64,000 bases of DNA, from contig NZ_MWPH01000001.1 of the NCBI RefSeq assembly GCF_002177135.1, positions 124,001-188,000 on the forward strand. The letters are read 5' to 3'. The position numbers and the translations under genes were made by a program. Below, piece by piece: positions 34,880-43,939 of this stretch; positions within the stretch are counted from its first letter, which is position 1, and each line of letters opens with the position of its first letter. Origin of the DNA: Natronolimnobius baerhuensis. GTDB lineage: Archaea > Halobacteriota > Halobacteria > Halobacteriales > Natrialbaceae. The notes beneath the pieces were generated by a model. It was not told the origin of the DNA, searched no databases, and saw nothing but the letters and a program-made list of their open reading frames with translations.

Positions 34880-35755
34880 ATGAACCAGCCGACTGACACC
34901 CGTCTCCTCGGACGGATGTTGTGTGCGCTCGTCCTCACGCTCGTCGGCTACGGCGTGTTACTTTGGGTCGTCTTTACGCTCGCACCCACGGGACTCGCAG
35001 TTGTGATTTGTGCCGTGTTGGCACTCGTCCTCATCGGCTGTGTCACGCAGGCCGACTACGTCGCCTACTGGGCGACGAACGCCGTCGCCATCGACCGCGA
35101 ACAGTATCCGCCGCTGTACGACACCACCGACCGTCTCGCACGGCAAGCAGACATCCTGCGCCCGCCAGTCGCCGTTATCCCTGCCGACGAACCGAACGCG
35201 CTCTCGGCGGGAACGGGCTCGAGGACCGTCCTCTGTGTGACGACCGGACTCTTGAAAACGCTCGAGGAGGACGAACTCGAGGCGGTGCTTGCACACGAAC
35301 TCGCCCATTTGAAGAACAGCGACTCGGCGGTGATGACGATTGCTGGATTCCCAACGACGATTGCGATTACCGCGATCACGCTGTCGACTCGAGCCCTGAC
35401 GCCGACGACGATGTTTCTCGGGCTTCCGTTCTGGATTGCGATGTACGTTCTCTTTATCGGCGTCCCGGTCTATCTCGCCACGTTGCCGGGAACGCTCGTG
35501 CTCTCGCGATATCGCGAGTACGCTGCTGACCGTGGCGCCGTAGCCATTACGGGCAAGCCGTTTGCGCTCGCGAGCGCCCTCGCGACGTTGCACTCGACGC
35601 CCACGCCACCGGATACTGACCTCCGCCGCGTTGCCGGGTTCAACGCATTCTGTATCGTCCCCTCGCGGTCGCTGCTTCCGACGGGGGCGACGCATCCGCC
35701 GACGCACAAACGCATCCGCAGGCTGCGCCAGCTCCAGACCGACGCGGCGGAGTAA
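34880..35755 (+). CDS. M48-family (HtpX-like) membrane metalloprotease
   Basis: A 291-residue protein from ATG 34880; a TATA-like TTATCTATATG about 25-30 bases upstream supports a leaderless start here instead of further upstream. Two N-terminal membrane helices (about 15-35 and 38-57), the zinc-binding 'LAHELAHLKNSD' (H-E-x-x-H), two more helices, then the third-ligand Glu in 'SRYREYAADRGAVAI'. The active site faces the cytoplasm. HtpX-like proteases degrade damaged membrane proteins. Single gene. Confidence 0.93.
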   Translation: MNQPTDTRLLGRMLCALVLTLVGYGVLLWVVFTLAPTGLAVVICAVLALVLIGCVTQADYVAYWATNAVAIDREQYPPLYDTTDRLARQADILRPPVAVIPADEPNALSAGTGSRTVLCVTTGLLKTLEEDELEAVLAHELAHLKNSDSAVMTIAGFPTTIAITAITLSTRALTPTTMFLGLPFWIAMYVLFIGVPVYLATLPGTLVLSRYREYAADRGAVAITGKPFALASALATLHSTPTPPDTDLRRVAGFNAFCIVPSRSLLPTGATHPPTHKRIRRLRQLQTDAAE

Positions 35756-35786
35756 CGGACCTCCCGACCACGTCCACGCAATCGCC

Positions 35787-36329
35787 TCACTCACTACGAC
35801 CCCGATGGACTGACTCGAGTTCCTGATACCGCTCGTCGTCTCGAACGAGCGTGAGCCACACGTCGTAGACAAGTGCGGCGTTGCGCTTCTCACTGTCTGC
35901 CCAGTAGAGAGGTTCTCGCTCCTGTCCATTTTCATACTTTTGACCACCAGGGTATTTCGCGTATCGCATTGCCCGCGTGTAGCCCATTTGGAGGTACTTC
36001 CGTGCCATGTCCATTCCGACGAAATCGTCGCGATTTTTGTACCGCTGGAACTGCTCGTAGATGGCCTCCCCGCCATCGTCTGCCGTCTCCCGATCAGCGT
36101 ATCCCCACAGCGGGAGGAGTTCAGACTTGTACGGCTGAACTTTGAACACGCCCTCCTCACCGCGGCCAATTTCGCACGCCTCCGGTTCTTTGCGGTAGTT
36201 TATGTCGTGTGAAACCTCGTCTGTCAGATGTGGTGGCGGAGTGGTCCCATCGTTTGTCTCAGTCGCTGTATCCATGTCAGCAGTCATCTCGTTTTTGGGA
36301 TTGCTCGAGTGCTGTTCACCGTCTGTCAT
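35787..36329 (-). CDS. DUF4385 family protein
   Basis: A 180-residue protein from ATG 36329 (an in-frame GTG at 36344 adds five residues). After a low-complexity leader, residues about 45-150 match DUF4385: 'INYRKEPEACEIGRGEEGV', 'VQPYKSELLPLWGYA', 'DDFVGMDMARKYLQMGYTRAMRYAKYPGG'. The family is widespread in bacteria and halophiles, of unknown function, and lacks obvious catalytic residues. Convergent to the M48 gene, 31 bases apart. Confidence 0.85.
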   Translation of the reverse strand: MTDGEQHSSNPKNEMTADMDTATETNDGTTPPPHLTDEVSHDINYRKEPEACEIGRGEEGVFKVQPYKSELLPLWGYADRETADDGGEAIYEQFQRYKNRDDFVGMDMARKYLQMGYTRAMRYAKYPGGQKYENGQEREPLYWADSEKRNAALVYDVWLTLVRDDERYQELESVHRGRSE

Positions 36330-36519
36330 AGCACGGTTACACACTGGATTGACTTTGCGTTGATTCCGTCAGGTGCCACCTGTCTGCATCGTTCCCAGAC
36401 ACAGCCCACACATGAACCAGTCGCTTTTCAAATCATATGTGTAATATGATCAATTCACGAGTGTGTCGAACTGGAGTTCGGAGAATAACGACTATACGGC
36501 CACGTTCCCAATCGCCGCC

Positions 36520-37545
36520 ATGGACGTTTCTATCGTCGATCTCGCGCCTGTTCCGGAGGGTGGGTCAGCGACCGACGCCTACGACAACACGGTCGAACTC
36601 GCGCAACTAGCCGACCGCCTCGGCTACGCGAGATACTGGCTCGCCGAACACCATGCGTTGGGTGACTCAATCGCCAGTACGACCCCGGAGGTTCTCATCG
36701 GCCACCTCGCGGCAGAAACGTCATCCATTCGAATCGGGTCTGGAACAATCTTGCTCAATCACTACAGCCCGTTCAAGGTCGCCGAAACGTTCAGTTCGCT
36801 CGACGGGCTGGCTCCCGACCGCGTCGACCTTGGTCTCGGGCGGGCAACGGGCGTCCCAGCGGCCGACCGTGCACTCGGCACCGACCGCCGTAAAGAGGAC
36901 CCGGATGGCGACCACGCCGACAAAATCGAGGAAACCGCTCGCTACCTCTACGACGGCTTCTCCAATACCGACCCTGCCGCCGAACTCCAACTCGCCCGAA
37001 GCGACGACGGCGTTCCCGAAATCTGGGTCCTCGGCTCGAGTCCCTCGAGTGCGAAGATTGCGGCCGACCTCGGCCTGCGCTACTGCTTTGCGGCGTTTAT
37101 CAGACCGACGCTCGCCGAACGCGCCTTCGAGGTCTATCGCGAGCACTTTGAGCCATCCGAATTCGGCGCTGGTCCCGACGAGCCAACGGGAATGCTGGCG
37201 ATGAACGTCGCCTGTGCGGAAACCGATGACGAGGCCGCACGTCTCCGTGCCACTGCCGAAGCCTCCTACCAGCGAATGCGCCAGGGGGTCGCCGGTTCAC
37301 TTCCTCCCGTCGAGGAGGCAATCGACGAACTCGGTGCCGTTCCCGACCCAACGCCGAACCCGCTGCCCGAGGATCGCTGGCCGCGCTCGATTTCGGGCAG
37401 TCCGGAAACGGTTTCCGACCTCCTCGAGCAACTGACCGACCGAGTTGGCGTCGACGAGGTAATCGTTCAAAATCTCATCGCCGACCACGACGACGTCCTG
37501 CGTTCACACGAGTTGCTCGCGGACGGCATCGGACTCGAAGGCTGA
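36520..37545 (+). CDS. Luciferase-like (LLM) flavin- or F420-dependent oxidoreductase
   Basis: A 341-residue protein from ATG 36520, where the family consensus begins ('MDVSIVDLAPVPEGG'); a GTG at 36463 would add 19 residues. Family landmarks: 'YARYWLAEHHALGD', 'IRIGSGTILLNHYSP', 'DRVDLGLGRATG' and 'EIWVLGSSPSSAKIAADLGLRY'. It belongs to the alkanal monooxygenase-like class I flavin oxidoreductases; substrate unknown. No flavin reductase is adjacent. Single gene. Confidence 0.92.
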   Translation: MDVSIVDLAPVPEGGSATDAYDNTVELAQLADRLGYARYWLAEHHALGDSIASTTPEVLIGHLAAETSSIRIGSGTILLNHYSPFKVAETFSSLDGLAPDRVDLGLGRATGVPAADRALGTDRRKEDPDGDHADKIEETARYLYDGFSNTDPAAELQLARSDDGVPEIWVLGSSPSSAKIAADLGLRYCFAAFIRPTLAERAFEVYREHFEPSEFGAGPDEPTGMLAMNVACAETDDEAARLRATAEASYQRMRQGVAGSLPPVEEAIDELGAVPDPTPNPLPEDRWPRSISGSPETVSDLLEQLTDRVGVDEVIVQNLIADHDDVLRSHELLADGIGLEG

Positions 37546-37612
37546 TCGACGACAGTGCGTACTGTCTGGGTCACCACCGAGCTATTTCGGGCCAGTCGTT
37601 GAGTGGTTCCGT

Positions 37613-37891
37613 ATGGAAACCGAAGAGACGGTTCAAGTCTGGCTCGTCGAACGGACGTATTCGGATGACGAGCAGAACCTGATTATTCTGACCTACGCGA
37701 CGCCCGATGGCTCACAGTACTTTCGCAAAGAGCGAGCACTCACGTCGTCTGCTGACGTTCGGGAGACGACCGCGGCTGTCGATGCTGACCCAACAAATCT
37801 CGGCACTGTCGACGAGTCGGCACTGCGAGAGCAGTACGCCACTGAGGCACGGCGAATGGCCGCGGAACACGAGCCGGACGATGCGATATAA
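37613..37891 (+). CDS. Small conserved haloarchaeal protein
   Basis: A 92-residue acidic protein. It starts with strands ('ETVQVWLVERTYSDDEQNLIILTYATPDG', 'YFRKERALT') and ends in a helix ('REQYATEARRMAAEHEPD'). Composition is typical of the host. No motif or membrane helix. It is followed five bases later by the convergent ABC permease. Function unknown. Confidence 0.7.
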   Translation: METEETVQVWLVERTYSDDEQNLIILTYATPDGSQYFRKERALTSSADVRETTAAVDADPTNLGTVDESALREQYATEARRMAAEHEPDDAI

Positions 37892-37896
37892 GGCGT

Positions 37897-38667
37897 TCAG
37901 ACGGCTTCGACGCGCTCAAAGAGGTACGCGCCGAGGGCGACCATCGCAATCGACGAGAGTGACAGGAGCCCGGCGTTGAGCGCGACAGGGAACATCGACT
38001 CCTGAATCAGTACGGCGCGAAGCCCGTCGACGCCATACGTCAGCGGGTTCACGTAGGCGAGATACTGCACGGGGCCGGGCAGTCCTTCGATTGGGAACAG
38101 CGCTCCCGAGAGGAAAAACAGCGGGAAGATGATAAACTGGACGATCAGCATGAACCCCTCGCTGTCGCGGAACTGCGAGGCGAGTGCGATGCCGAAGCCG
38201 ACGAACGTCACTGCGATCAGAACGAGAAAGCCAAACGCCAGCGGCAGCGAGAAGACACTCGCGAAGCGAAAGCCAAGCGGCACCGAGAACACGAGGATGA
38301 GAATCCCCTGCAAGAACGCGGTGGTCGACCCGCCGGCGATACGCCCGAGGACGATTGAGGTGCGACTGATCGGTGCGACCAGAATCTCTTTGAGAAAGCC
38401 GACGTCCCGATCAGAGAGAATCGAGAGACCGGCGAACGACGCTCCAAACATCATTGTGAAACCGACGATTCCGGGCACCAGATACTGGATGTAGTCGATG
38501 TCCTCGGAGAGTCCCGGCAGTGCCGCATCTTCGAACCCGTAGCCCAGAAAGACGAGAAAGAGCAGCGGCATCGATAGCGCCCCTGCGATGCGTGACGGCG
38601 TCCGCAGGAATCGCTTGACGTCTCGCAGCCACAGCCCGTAGATGCCGAGCGGGTCGATTCGGTTCAT
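37897..38667 (-). CDS. ABC-2 type exporter permease
   Basis: A 256-residue membrane protein with six hydrophobic helices. The N-terminal amphipathic segment 'GLWLRDVKRFLRTPSRIAGAL' and the conserved late 'LSGALFPIEGLPGPVQYLAYVNPLTYGVDGLRAVLI' are diagnostic of DrrB/ABC2-type permeases. It pairs with the ATPase encoded immediately upstream, overlapping it by four bases. Together they would export a lipid, drug or glycan precursor from the cytoplasm. Substrate unknown. Confidence 0.94.
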   Translation of the reverse strand: MNRIDPLGIYGLWLRDVKRFLRTPSRIAGALSMPLLFLVFLGYGFEDAALPGLSEDIDYIQYLVPGIVGFTMMFGASFAGLSILSDRDVGFLKEILVAPISRTSIVLGRIAGGSTTAFLQGILILVFSVPLGFRFASVFSLPLAFGFLVLIAVTFVGFGIALASQFRDSEGFMLIVQFIIFPLFFLSGALFPIEGLPGPVQYLAYVNPLTYGVDGLRAVLIQESMFPVALNAGLLSLSSIAMVALGAYLFERVEAV

Positions 38668-39683
38668 TGGATTCCCTCCGCTGACTCCGCTGGTTGCTCA
38701 CCGACGGCTGTCGCCTCGCCTGTCCCCGTCCCCGCCCCCGCGGCGTTGCGTTCGTCGAGTGTACTGCCCGTCACCGAGAGGAACACGCTCTCGAGGTTGG
38801 GCTTTCGAAGATCAATCGAGGACAGTTGGACGTCGGCCGCGTCTGCGAGGCGCACGAGATCGGCAACCCTCGATTCGGCAGTATCGAGCGTGACGTGGAT
38901 CGCCCCATCGGTTTCGGTGTATTCTGCAACCCAGGATTCGCGCTCGAGGCGCTCGCACAACGGCGCTGCGTCGGTTTCGACCTCGAGTGTGACGACGTCG
39001 CCACCGAGTGAGCCTTTGAGTGCGTCTGGCGTGTCGAGTGCGGCAATGGTGCCGTCGTCGACGATAGCGACACGGTCACAGAGCTGTTCGGCTTCCTCGA
39101 TGTAGTGCGTTGTAAGGACAATCGAAATGCCGGCCTCCTCGTTCATTTGCTGGATGTACTCCCAGGTGTCGCGTCGTGACCGCGCGTCGAGACCGACAGT
39201 TGGCTCGTCCAAAAACAACACGGCAGGTTCGTGCATCAGTCCGCGCCCGATCTCGAGGCGGCGTTTCATGCCGCCGGAGTAGTGCTCGACGAGGTCGTCT
39301 CGTTCGTCGCTGAGATCGACCAACTCGAGGATTTCCTCGATGCGCTGTTCGCGTTCGGCTTTCGGCTGGCCGTACATGCGAGCGTGCAGGGCCAGGTTCT
39401 CCGCGCCGGTCAGTTCTTCGTCGAGTGCGGGTTCCTGAAAGACGATGCCGATGCTGTCGCGGACGGCCCCACGTTCGGTGAGGATGTCATGACCGTCGAC
39501 CGTCGCGGTCCCGGCTGTCGGTTGGAGCAAGGTGACGAGCATTTTGATAAGCGTCGATTTGCCTGCGCCGTTCGGGCCGAGTAGGCCAAACAGTTCACCG
39601 GAGTCAACGGTAAACGTGAGGTCATCGACGGCAGTCACGTCGCCGAACTTCTTGGTCAGTCCGTCGACGGTTATCGCAGTCAT
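38664..39683 (-). CDS. ABC exporter ATP-binding protein (DrrA-like)
   Basis: A 339-residue ATPase. Walker A 'LLGPNGAGKSTLIKML', signature 'HYSGGMKRRLEIGRGL', Walker B 'AVLFLDEPTVGLD', switch His 'VLTTHYIEEAEQ'. The C-terminal extension of about 110 residues ('LEVETDAAPLCERLERE' and onward) is the DrrA-type regulatory domain. The ATPase gene precedes and overlaps the permease gene. It energises export; relatives give resistance to anthracyclines, but here the substrate is open. Confidence 0.95.
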   Translation of the reverse strand: MTAITVDGLTKKFGDVTAVDDLTFTVDSGELFGLLGPNGAGKSTLIKMLVTLLQPTAGTATVDGHDILTERGAVRDSIGIVFQEPALDEELTGAENLALHARMYGQPKAEREQRIEEILELVDLSDERDDLVEHYSGGMKRRLEIGRGLMHEPAVLFLDEPTVGLDARSRRDTWEYIQQMNEEAGISIVLTTHYIEEAEQLCDRVAIVDDGTIAALDTPDALKGSLGGDVVTLEVETDAAPLCERLERESWVAEYTETDGAIHVTLDTAESRVADLVRLADAADVQLSSIDLRKPNLESVFLSVTGSTLDERNAAGAGTGTGEATAVGEQPAESAEGIQ

Positions 39684-39824
39684 TGCACACCGCTAGTTTC
39701 AGCAGACCAATCAATGTTTCCATCGTGACAAGACAGTCATGGACGCTGGCGGGAGCCTCTCTCATTACGGATGAGTGGACGGACAGCTACAGTCCGTCAT
39801 CCACAGTGAATCAAACCGCGTGCG

Positions 39825-41162
39825 TCAGTGATCTGTTGGCTTCTCTTTCTTCTTGGCGACTGCATCCTCGAGGATGGTCTGTTCCGGAAGCTCGGGGTTG
39901 GGTGTGCGTCCGAGCGTCAACAGCCGTTCAGTGAGCGTGAGTTCCTCGCCGCTCGGACTTGGTTTTTCGATTGCCTGATGCTCGACGACGATATCGGTGT
40001 CTGTTGTGGCGATCCGGACGGCACAGAGCTGGTAGGACGGATAGAACACTGGCGGAAGCAGGCCGGTTACACCGTCTCGTCGGTGCAGTCGCTTGAGCCA
40101 TGTTCCCGAATTGACGAGCAGTCGGCCGTCGACTCGCCGATTTTCTGGGCGGTGCGTGTGTCCGTAGCAGAAAATCGCCGTCTCGGGGCACTCCTCGAAG
40201 ACGTCTCGTGCCGCCGTATCGTACGGTTTCGCCGGATCGACCGTCAGATCGGTCTCGAGGATGCCAAAGCGGTCAATCGTGCGCGTGATGTCCCGGCGAA
40301 GGAAGTACACTGGGACACCAACGAGCAACAGCAGGCCGGCAACGGCGATGTTGGCAGCCAGCAGGTACCAGACGGCGGTGCCAGCGATGCCGAACTGGCC
40401 AAGAAATGCCGTGGCGTCGTCGACCGGCTGTGACCAGATGCCCGCCAGGTCCAGCCCTGCAAGGATCGCGAGAAGCGCACTGATGTTGAACAGCAGCAAA
40501 AACGGCACCAGCGCGTACCGCAACAGCGGGTTCATCTCACGATAGAAGTACTTCGAAGCCAGCCAGATCGGCATCCATTCAGTCGGTGTCACCGCCTGAA
40601 CGTCCTTGAGCCAGTTGTATCGGCCACGGTCGGACACTTGCCCAGCCCGGCTCGTTACGAGCGTGTTGTAGTAGTAGCCAAGCGGTGACGCATGGGGACT
40701 CCCCCAGTCTTCGATCCGATTGTTGGGGTCCTGTTGATTGCCGTGTTCGAAATAGATCGTCCGATCACCGAGTTGGCGGCTGGTCGATTGCTCCTGGACG
40801 AGATCGACATTGTACGCCGCAAATCGCTCGACGTACGCATCGTATGCTGCGAGTTCGTGATCGTGGTTCCCCGGAAGGAGTGTAATCGGGATCTGTTCGC
40901 CCGTCGCACGCAACTGCTCGAAGAGCCTCGGATACGTCTCCTCGAGTAAGTCGAACTTCTCGATGCCATCGACCTGGGTAATCTCCCACAGTCCGAACGC
41001 ATCGCCGTTGATCACTAACTCGGCGTTTTCATCCGTCGTCTCGAGGCGCTCGAGAAACGCGAGTAACTCATCGAGAAACGGCGCTTCCTCGAGTTGTTCG
41101 TCACCACCGATGTGTAGATCGCTGAGTACGTAATAGACACGATCATCGTCGGTGTCGGCCAT
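39825..41162 (-). CDS. Metallophosphoesterase interrupted by a two-helix membrane hairpin
   Basis: A 445-residue protein. The calcineurin-type motifs are present in order: 'YVLSDLHIGG' (D15, H17), 'ELVINGDAFG' (D54), 'LLPGNHDHE' (N99, H100), 'YFEHGNQQD' (H140) and 'CYGHTHRPENR' (H335, H337). Between H140 and H335 lies an insertion of about 190 residues that contains two strong membrane helices (about 216-240 and 260-288). Two helices keep both catalytic parts on the same side of the membrane. Probably hydrolyses a membrane-associated phosphodiester or pyrophosphate. Start ATG 41162; single gene. Confidence 0.9.
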   Translation of the reverse strand: MADTDDDRVYYVLSDLHIGGDEQLEEAPFLDELLAFLERLETTDENAELVINGDAFGLWEITQVDGIEKFDLLEETYPRLFEQLRATGEQIPITLLPGNHDHELAAYDAYVERFAAYNVDLVQEQSTSRQLGDRTIYFEHGNQQDPNNRIEDWGSPHASPLGYYYNTLVTSRAGQVSDRGRYNWLKDVQAVTPTEWMPIWLASKYFYREMNPLLRYALVPFLLLFNISALLAILAGLDLAGIWSQPVDDATAFLGQFGIAGTAVWYLLAANIAVAGLLLLVGVPVYFLRRDITRTIDRFGILETDLTVDPAKPYDTAARDVFEECPETAIFCYGHTHRPENRRVDGRLLVNSGTWLKRLHRRDGVTGLLPPVFYPSYQLCAVRIATTDTDIVVEHQAIEKPSPSGEELTLTERLLTLGRTPNPELPEQTILEDAVAKKKEKPTDH

Positions 41163-41314
41163 TACCCACGGATTAGGCCGTTCCGTGAAAAAGATTGAGT
41201 TTTTGGGCGACGAGAGGGCAACGGCGATTCGTCTGCGCTGGTTGTCTCTCGGTGTGACGATAGATTGATTAGTCTCGCTGGCAGATTTCGTGTACAGACG
41301 AGACGGGTAGAAAA

Positions 41315-41989
41315 ATGGGTATTTGGAAACGAGATCTCGCCCGTGGCTTGGTTGTCGTCGCGCCAGTACTCGTTACCGGATTCGTCCTCTATCTTCTCTA
41401 TGGCTTTATCGAAGGTCTCACGCCTGGGTTTCTCGTACCCAACTGGCTTCTCGAGGGCCTCATTGCGGATGAAACGGTGCGTGAACAGGCAACCGAATTT
41501 CTTCGGGTTGGCGTCTCGCTTAGTCTCCTTTTAGTCGTTCTCTACGCGTGTGGATCGTTGATGCGAACTGCCATCGGCCCGGCTGCTGAACGGGTGTTCG
41601 ACGCCAGCGCAAACTACATCCCCGGCGTTCGGATGGTCTACAACGCCTCCAAGACAGCCGCCGAAACTGCCGTTGGCGACCAGGACCAGCTCCAGGAACC
41701 CGTCAGACTCGAGGTTTGGGACGAGATTCGAATGACGGCGTTCAAAACCGGCCAACCAGCCCCCGACGAGCGCGAACTGTACTTTATTCCGACCGCTCCG
41801 AACATCACGACCGGCTTTCTCGTCGAAGCCCATCCTGACGAGGTGACCTCACTCGAGGAAACCTCAGAAGAGGCACTGACACGCGTCCTGAGCGCCGGAT
41901 TCGGCGATGCGGATACCGACCGCGGGATGCGGGGTGGTGTTCCCATTGATGTTATTGCTGAGTCCCGTGAGCCGCGTTCTGAGCGCTAA
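41315..41989 (+). CDS. DUF502 membrane protein
   Basis: A 224-residue protein with two membrane helices (about 8-30 and 64-85) joined by a short soluble loop, then a conserved region 'YIPGVRMVYNASKTAAETA' and strands ending 'ERELYFIPTAPNITTGFLVEAHPDEVTSLEETSEEALTRVLSAG'. This is the DUF502 pattern found in bacteria, plants (LIKE-COV) and haloarchaea. Function is not established. ATG 41315 starts a leader with two basic residues before the first helix. Confidence 0.9.
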   Translation: MGIWKRDLARGLVVVAPVLVTGFVLYLLYGFIEGLTPGFLVPNWLLEGLIADETVREQATEFLRVGVSLSLLLVVLYACGSLMRTAIGPAAERVFDASANYIPGVRMVYNASKTAAETAVGDQDQLQEPVRLEVWDEIRMTAFKTGQPAPDERELYFIPTAPNITTGFLVEAHPDEVTSLEETSEEALTRVLSAGFGDADTDRGMRGGVPIDVIAESREPRSER

Positions 41990-42175
41990 GTTGTCGCGCA
42001 GGCTCTCCATGCGGTCGTACTCAGACAGCTACTCTGGGAACTCACACAGTGGACCAGCGTCTCGAGGTATTATCCCAGCCGTGATAGGTTCTCGATTGTA
42101 TCGAGGGACTGATGGTGTCTGGTGTATCCGATCTGGATCCGGGATTATTTATGTTGTATTCTCATTTGGGAGCGT

Positions 42176-42799
42176 ATGGCCGACACATCGGGCACGAACT
42201 GGTCGGGGTCCGAGGGGGAGGAACCTGTTGATACGAACGCGGAAATTATGTGGGCAGTGTACCGAGCACTGTCGAAAAACGGCTATCCGGAGCTAACGAT
42301 GTCACAGATCGCAGCCGAGTTCGAAAAGAGTAAAGGATTACTGTACTATCATTATGACAGTAAAGAAGCGATCCTGAACGATTTCTTTACGCACCTGTGT
42401 GAGCGACTCGAGACCTCACTGGTCGACGACGAGTACGATGATCCGGCCGAACAACTCTGGGCAGTCATCGAGCGCATCCTACCAGCAGCGATGGACGACG
42501 AACAACTCGAGTTTCGGCAGGCGTTTTTTGAGGCTCGGTCACAGGCACCACACAATCGCTCCTATCACGAACAAATCCGGCGGTCTGACCATATCATTAT
42601 CGAGACACTCGAGGAAACGATTGCGTGGGGTGTCGACACTGGCCAGTTCACTGACGTCTCCCCTGAGGATCATGCAGAACTGCTCTTTTCGTTGCTCTAT
42701 GGCTGCTTAGAGCGTGGCACCGCACTCGAGGATCAGGACCTCATCGACCGCAATCGACAGCTCATCGAAGCACATATCGAACGAACGTTACTCGAGTAG
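42176..42799 (+). CDS. TetR/AcrR family transcriptional regulator
   Basis: A 207-residue regulator from ATG 42176; upstream in-frame codons to 42122 are not coding-like. The N-terminal HTH is 'ELTMSQIAAEFEKSKGLLYYHYDSKEAILNDFF', a textbook TetR recognition helix. The rest is a helical ligand-binding and dimer domain ('RQAFFEARSQAPHN', 'WGVDTGQFTDVSPEDHAEL', 'LLYGCLERGTAL'). It should bind a palindromic operator and be released by a small ligand. Downstream, at 42.9-43.1 kb, lie several TGACY-type inverted repeats, but no target transporter gene. Confidence 0.93.
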   Translation: MADTSGTNWSGSEGEEPVDTNAEIMWAVYRALSKNGYPELTMSQIAAEFEKSKGLLYYHYDSKEAILNDFFTHLCERLETSLVDDEYDDPAEQLWAVIERILPAAMDDEQLEFRQAFFEARSQAPHNRSYHEQIRRSDHIIIETLEETIAWGVDTGQFTDVSPEDHAELLFSLLYGCLERGTALEDQDLIDRNRQLIEAHIERTLLE

Positions 42800-42907
42800 A
42801 GTCTCCGTTCTCGGAGTTCCATTGTGCCGATATGGATGCCTCCTATTCGTGCTCCGTAGGAGGCTATTTTGGCTGTCGCGGGGTGTCGACGCCACGTACA
42901 CTATATC

Positions 42908-42927
42908 TTACATTCATACGAATGTAA
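42908..42927. promoter_or_regulatory. Inverted repeat TTACATTC-N4-GAATGTAA
   Basis: A perfect 8-bp inverted repeat with a four-base spacer (TTACATTC, ATAC, GAATGTAA), 108 bases past the tetR stop. It is A/T-rich and of the right size for a dimeric regulator; a TATA-like TATATC lies just upstream. Operator function is inference. Confidence 0.5.
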
Positions 42928-42946
42928 TGAAAAACGCTCGCTCTTA

Positions 42947-42962
42947 CTGACCGATTGGTCAG
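42947..42962. promoter_or_regulatory. TetR-like operator CTGACC-N4-GGTCAG
   Basis: A perfect 6-bp inverted repeat around GATT. The half-site TGACC/TGACT recurs twice more within 160 bases, which makes a specific dimeric binding site likely. The TetR gene lies about 150 bases to the left. Confidence 0.5.
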
Positions 42963-42981
42963 CGTGCGACTTAAAACTTAC

Positions 42982-42995
42982 TGACTATTCAGTCA
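42982..42995. promoter_or_regulatory. TetR-like operator TGACT-N4-AGTCA
   Basis: A perfect 5-bp inverted repeat around ATTC, with the same half-site and spacer as the site at 42947 and separated from it by 19 bases, so on nearly the same helix face. Flanked by A-rich sequence (TTAAAACTTA). Confidence 0.5.
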
Positions 42996-43085
42996 ACGAT
43001 CCGACGCTGTTTCGTCTCCACTCCAGCGGCGCCTCTGCCGTGCCCGCCTGGTTCCACATCGAGAAACGAGGCAACAGACCTATAT

Positions 43086-43103
43086 TGACTGAACGGTTAG
43101 TCA
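43086..43103. promoter_or_regulatory. TetR-like operator TGACT-N8-AGTCA
   Basis: TGACT and AGTCA separated by eight bases (GAACGGTT) and preceded by a TATATT box. The wider spacing resembles the classical TGACTGA-type haloarchaeal TetR sites. No gene start follows within a sensible distance. Confidence 0.45.
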
Positions 43104-43939
43104 TTGATGCTGGGTTCCACCAGCTCGCTTCGCCACGACAGTGGTTGCCCCATCACCGTCGTCGTGAAGGGAGTGGACCGAACGCTACCAGGGATTTCAC
43201 CAGTCCCAGGCGTGTTGGTCCATCTTTCTCTCTCTTTGCCTCTCCACTAACTTCACACTGTTCTGTGCTTCTGGACATATGTTCAGTATCCGCTGCTCTC
43301 CTCGAGTATGGTGATTTCTCTTTTTTGCCATACGTCGGCTTCTCCAGTATACTGGTACTATTATGACTCTCCTGAAATATATGGTATTTTGAACTTCTGT
43401 ACTACTCTGTCTCATCGTCTTTTCCACTCACCAGTTCCCCTCGTGTGGAGAGACTCTTGACACTCGAGAAGTGTGTTGGATTCGCTGATCGGCAGTGGGA
43501 CACGGTGACTGTATACTATCGAGAGTTATCTACAAACCCGTTTAATTCCTGGTAGACGACGATTTGGCGCTGTCCGGCAGTATGAATCACTGTCTCTAAT
43601 GGATGCTGCAAGTCATACTCCGATGACCAGTCAACTGTTACTCGAGATATCTATACGAACGTGTTCCTCGCCACACTCAGTTTTGACTCGAGCAAAAACT
43701 ACCGATTTACTATACTACTCCCTTACCTGTTATTCTTTCGCATTCTGAATTCGAGCGGCCTCGATCACCGTGACACACCATCCGCTCTCGGTTGGAGACA
43801 GACAGAACGTCGGTCTGTACACCCGTCTGCGCTCGAGGCCCCAGCGCAAACGACTGTGAGAGGTTGGTAGACGGACAGTGGCCGTTGTTCCGGTGCGACA
43901 CGACTGTCGTGGGTCTCACCAAGACCCGTTACAACAGTA

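Larger units (their letters stand above)
42800..43939. other. 1.1 kb gene-free, A/T-richer stretch
   Basis: No coding sequence can be supported on either strand: open frames here have Ser/Leu/His-rich compositions unlike the host. The left 300 bases contain four inverted repeats listed separately, which look like TetR-family operators. The right 500 bases contain nothing recognised. The simplest reading is that the regulated gene (for example an RND or MFS exporter next to the tetR gene) has been lost and its control region remains. Confidence 0.5.

Noticed and set aside
42869-43366. 165-codon plus-strand open frame in the gene-free stretch
   Set aside because: Composition (His, Ser, Leu, Arg) is unlike the host and the frame runs across the TetR-like operators.
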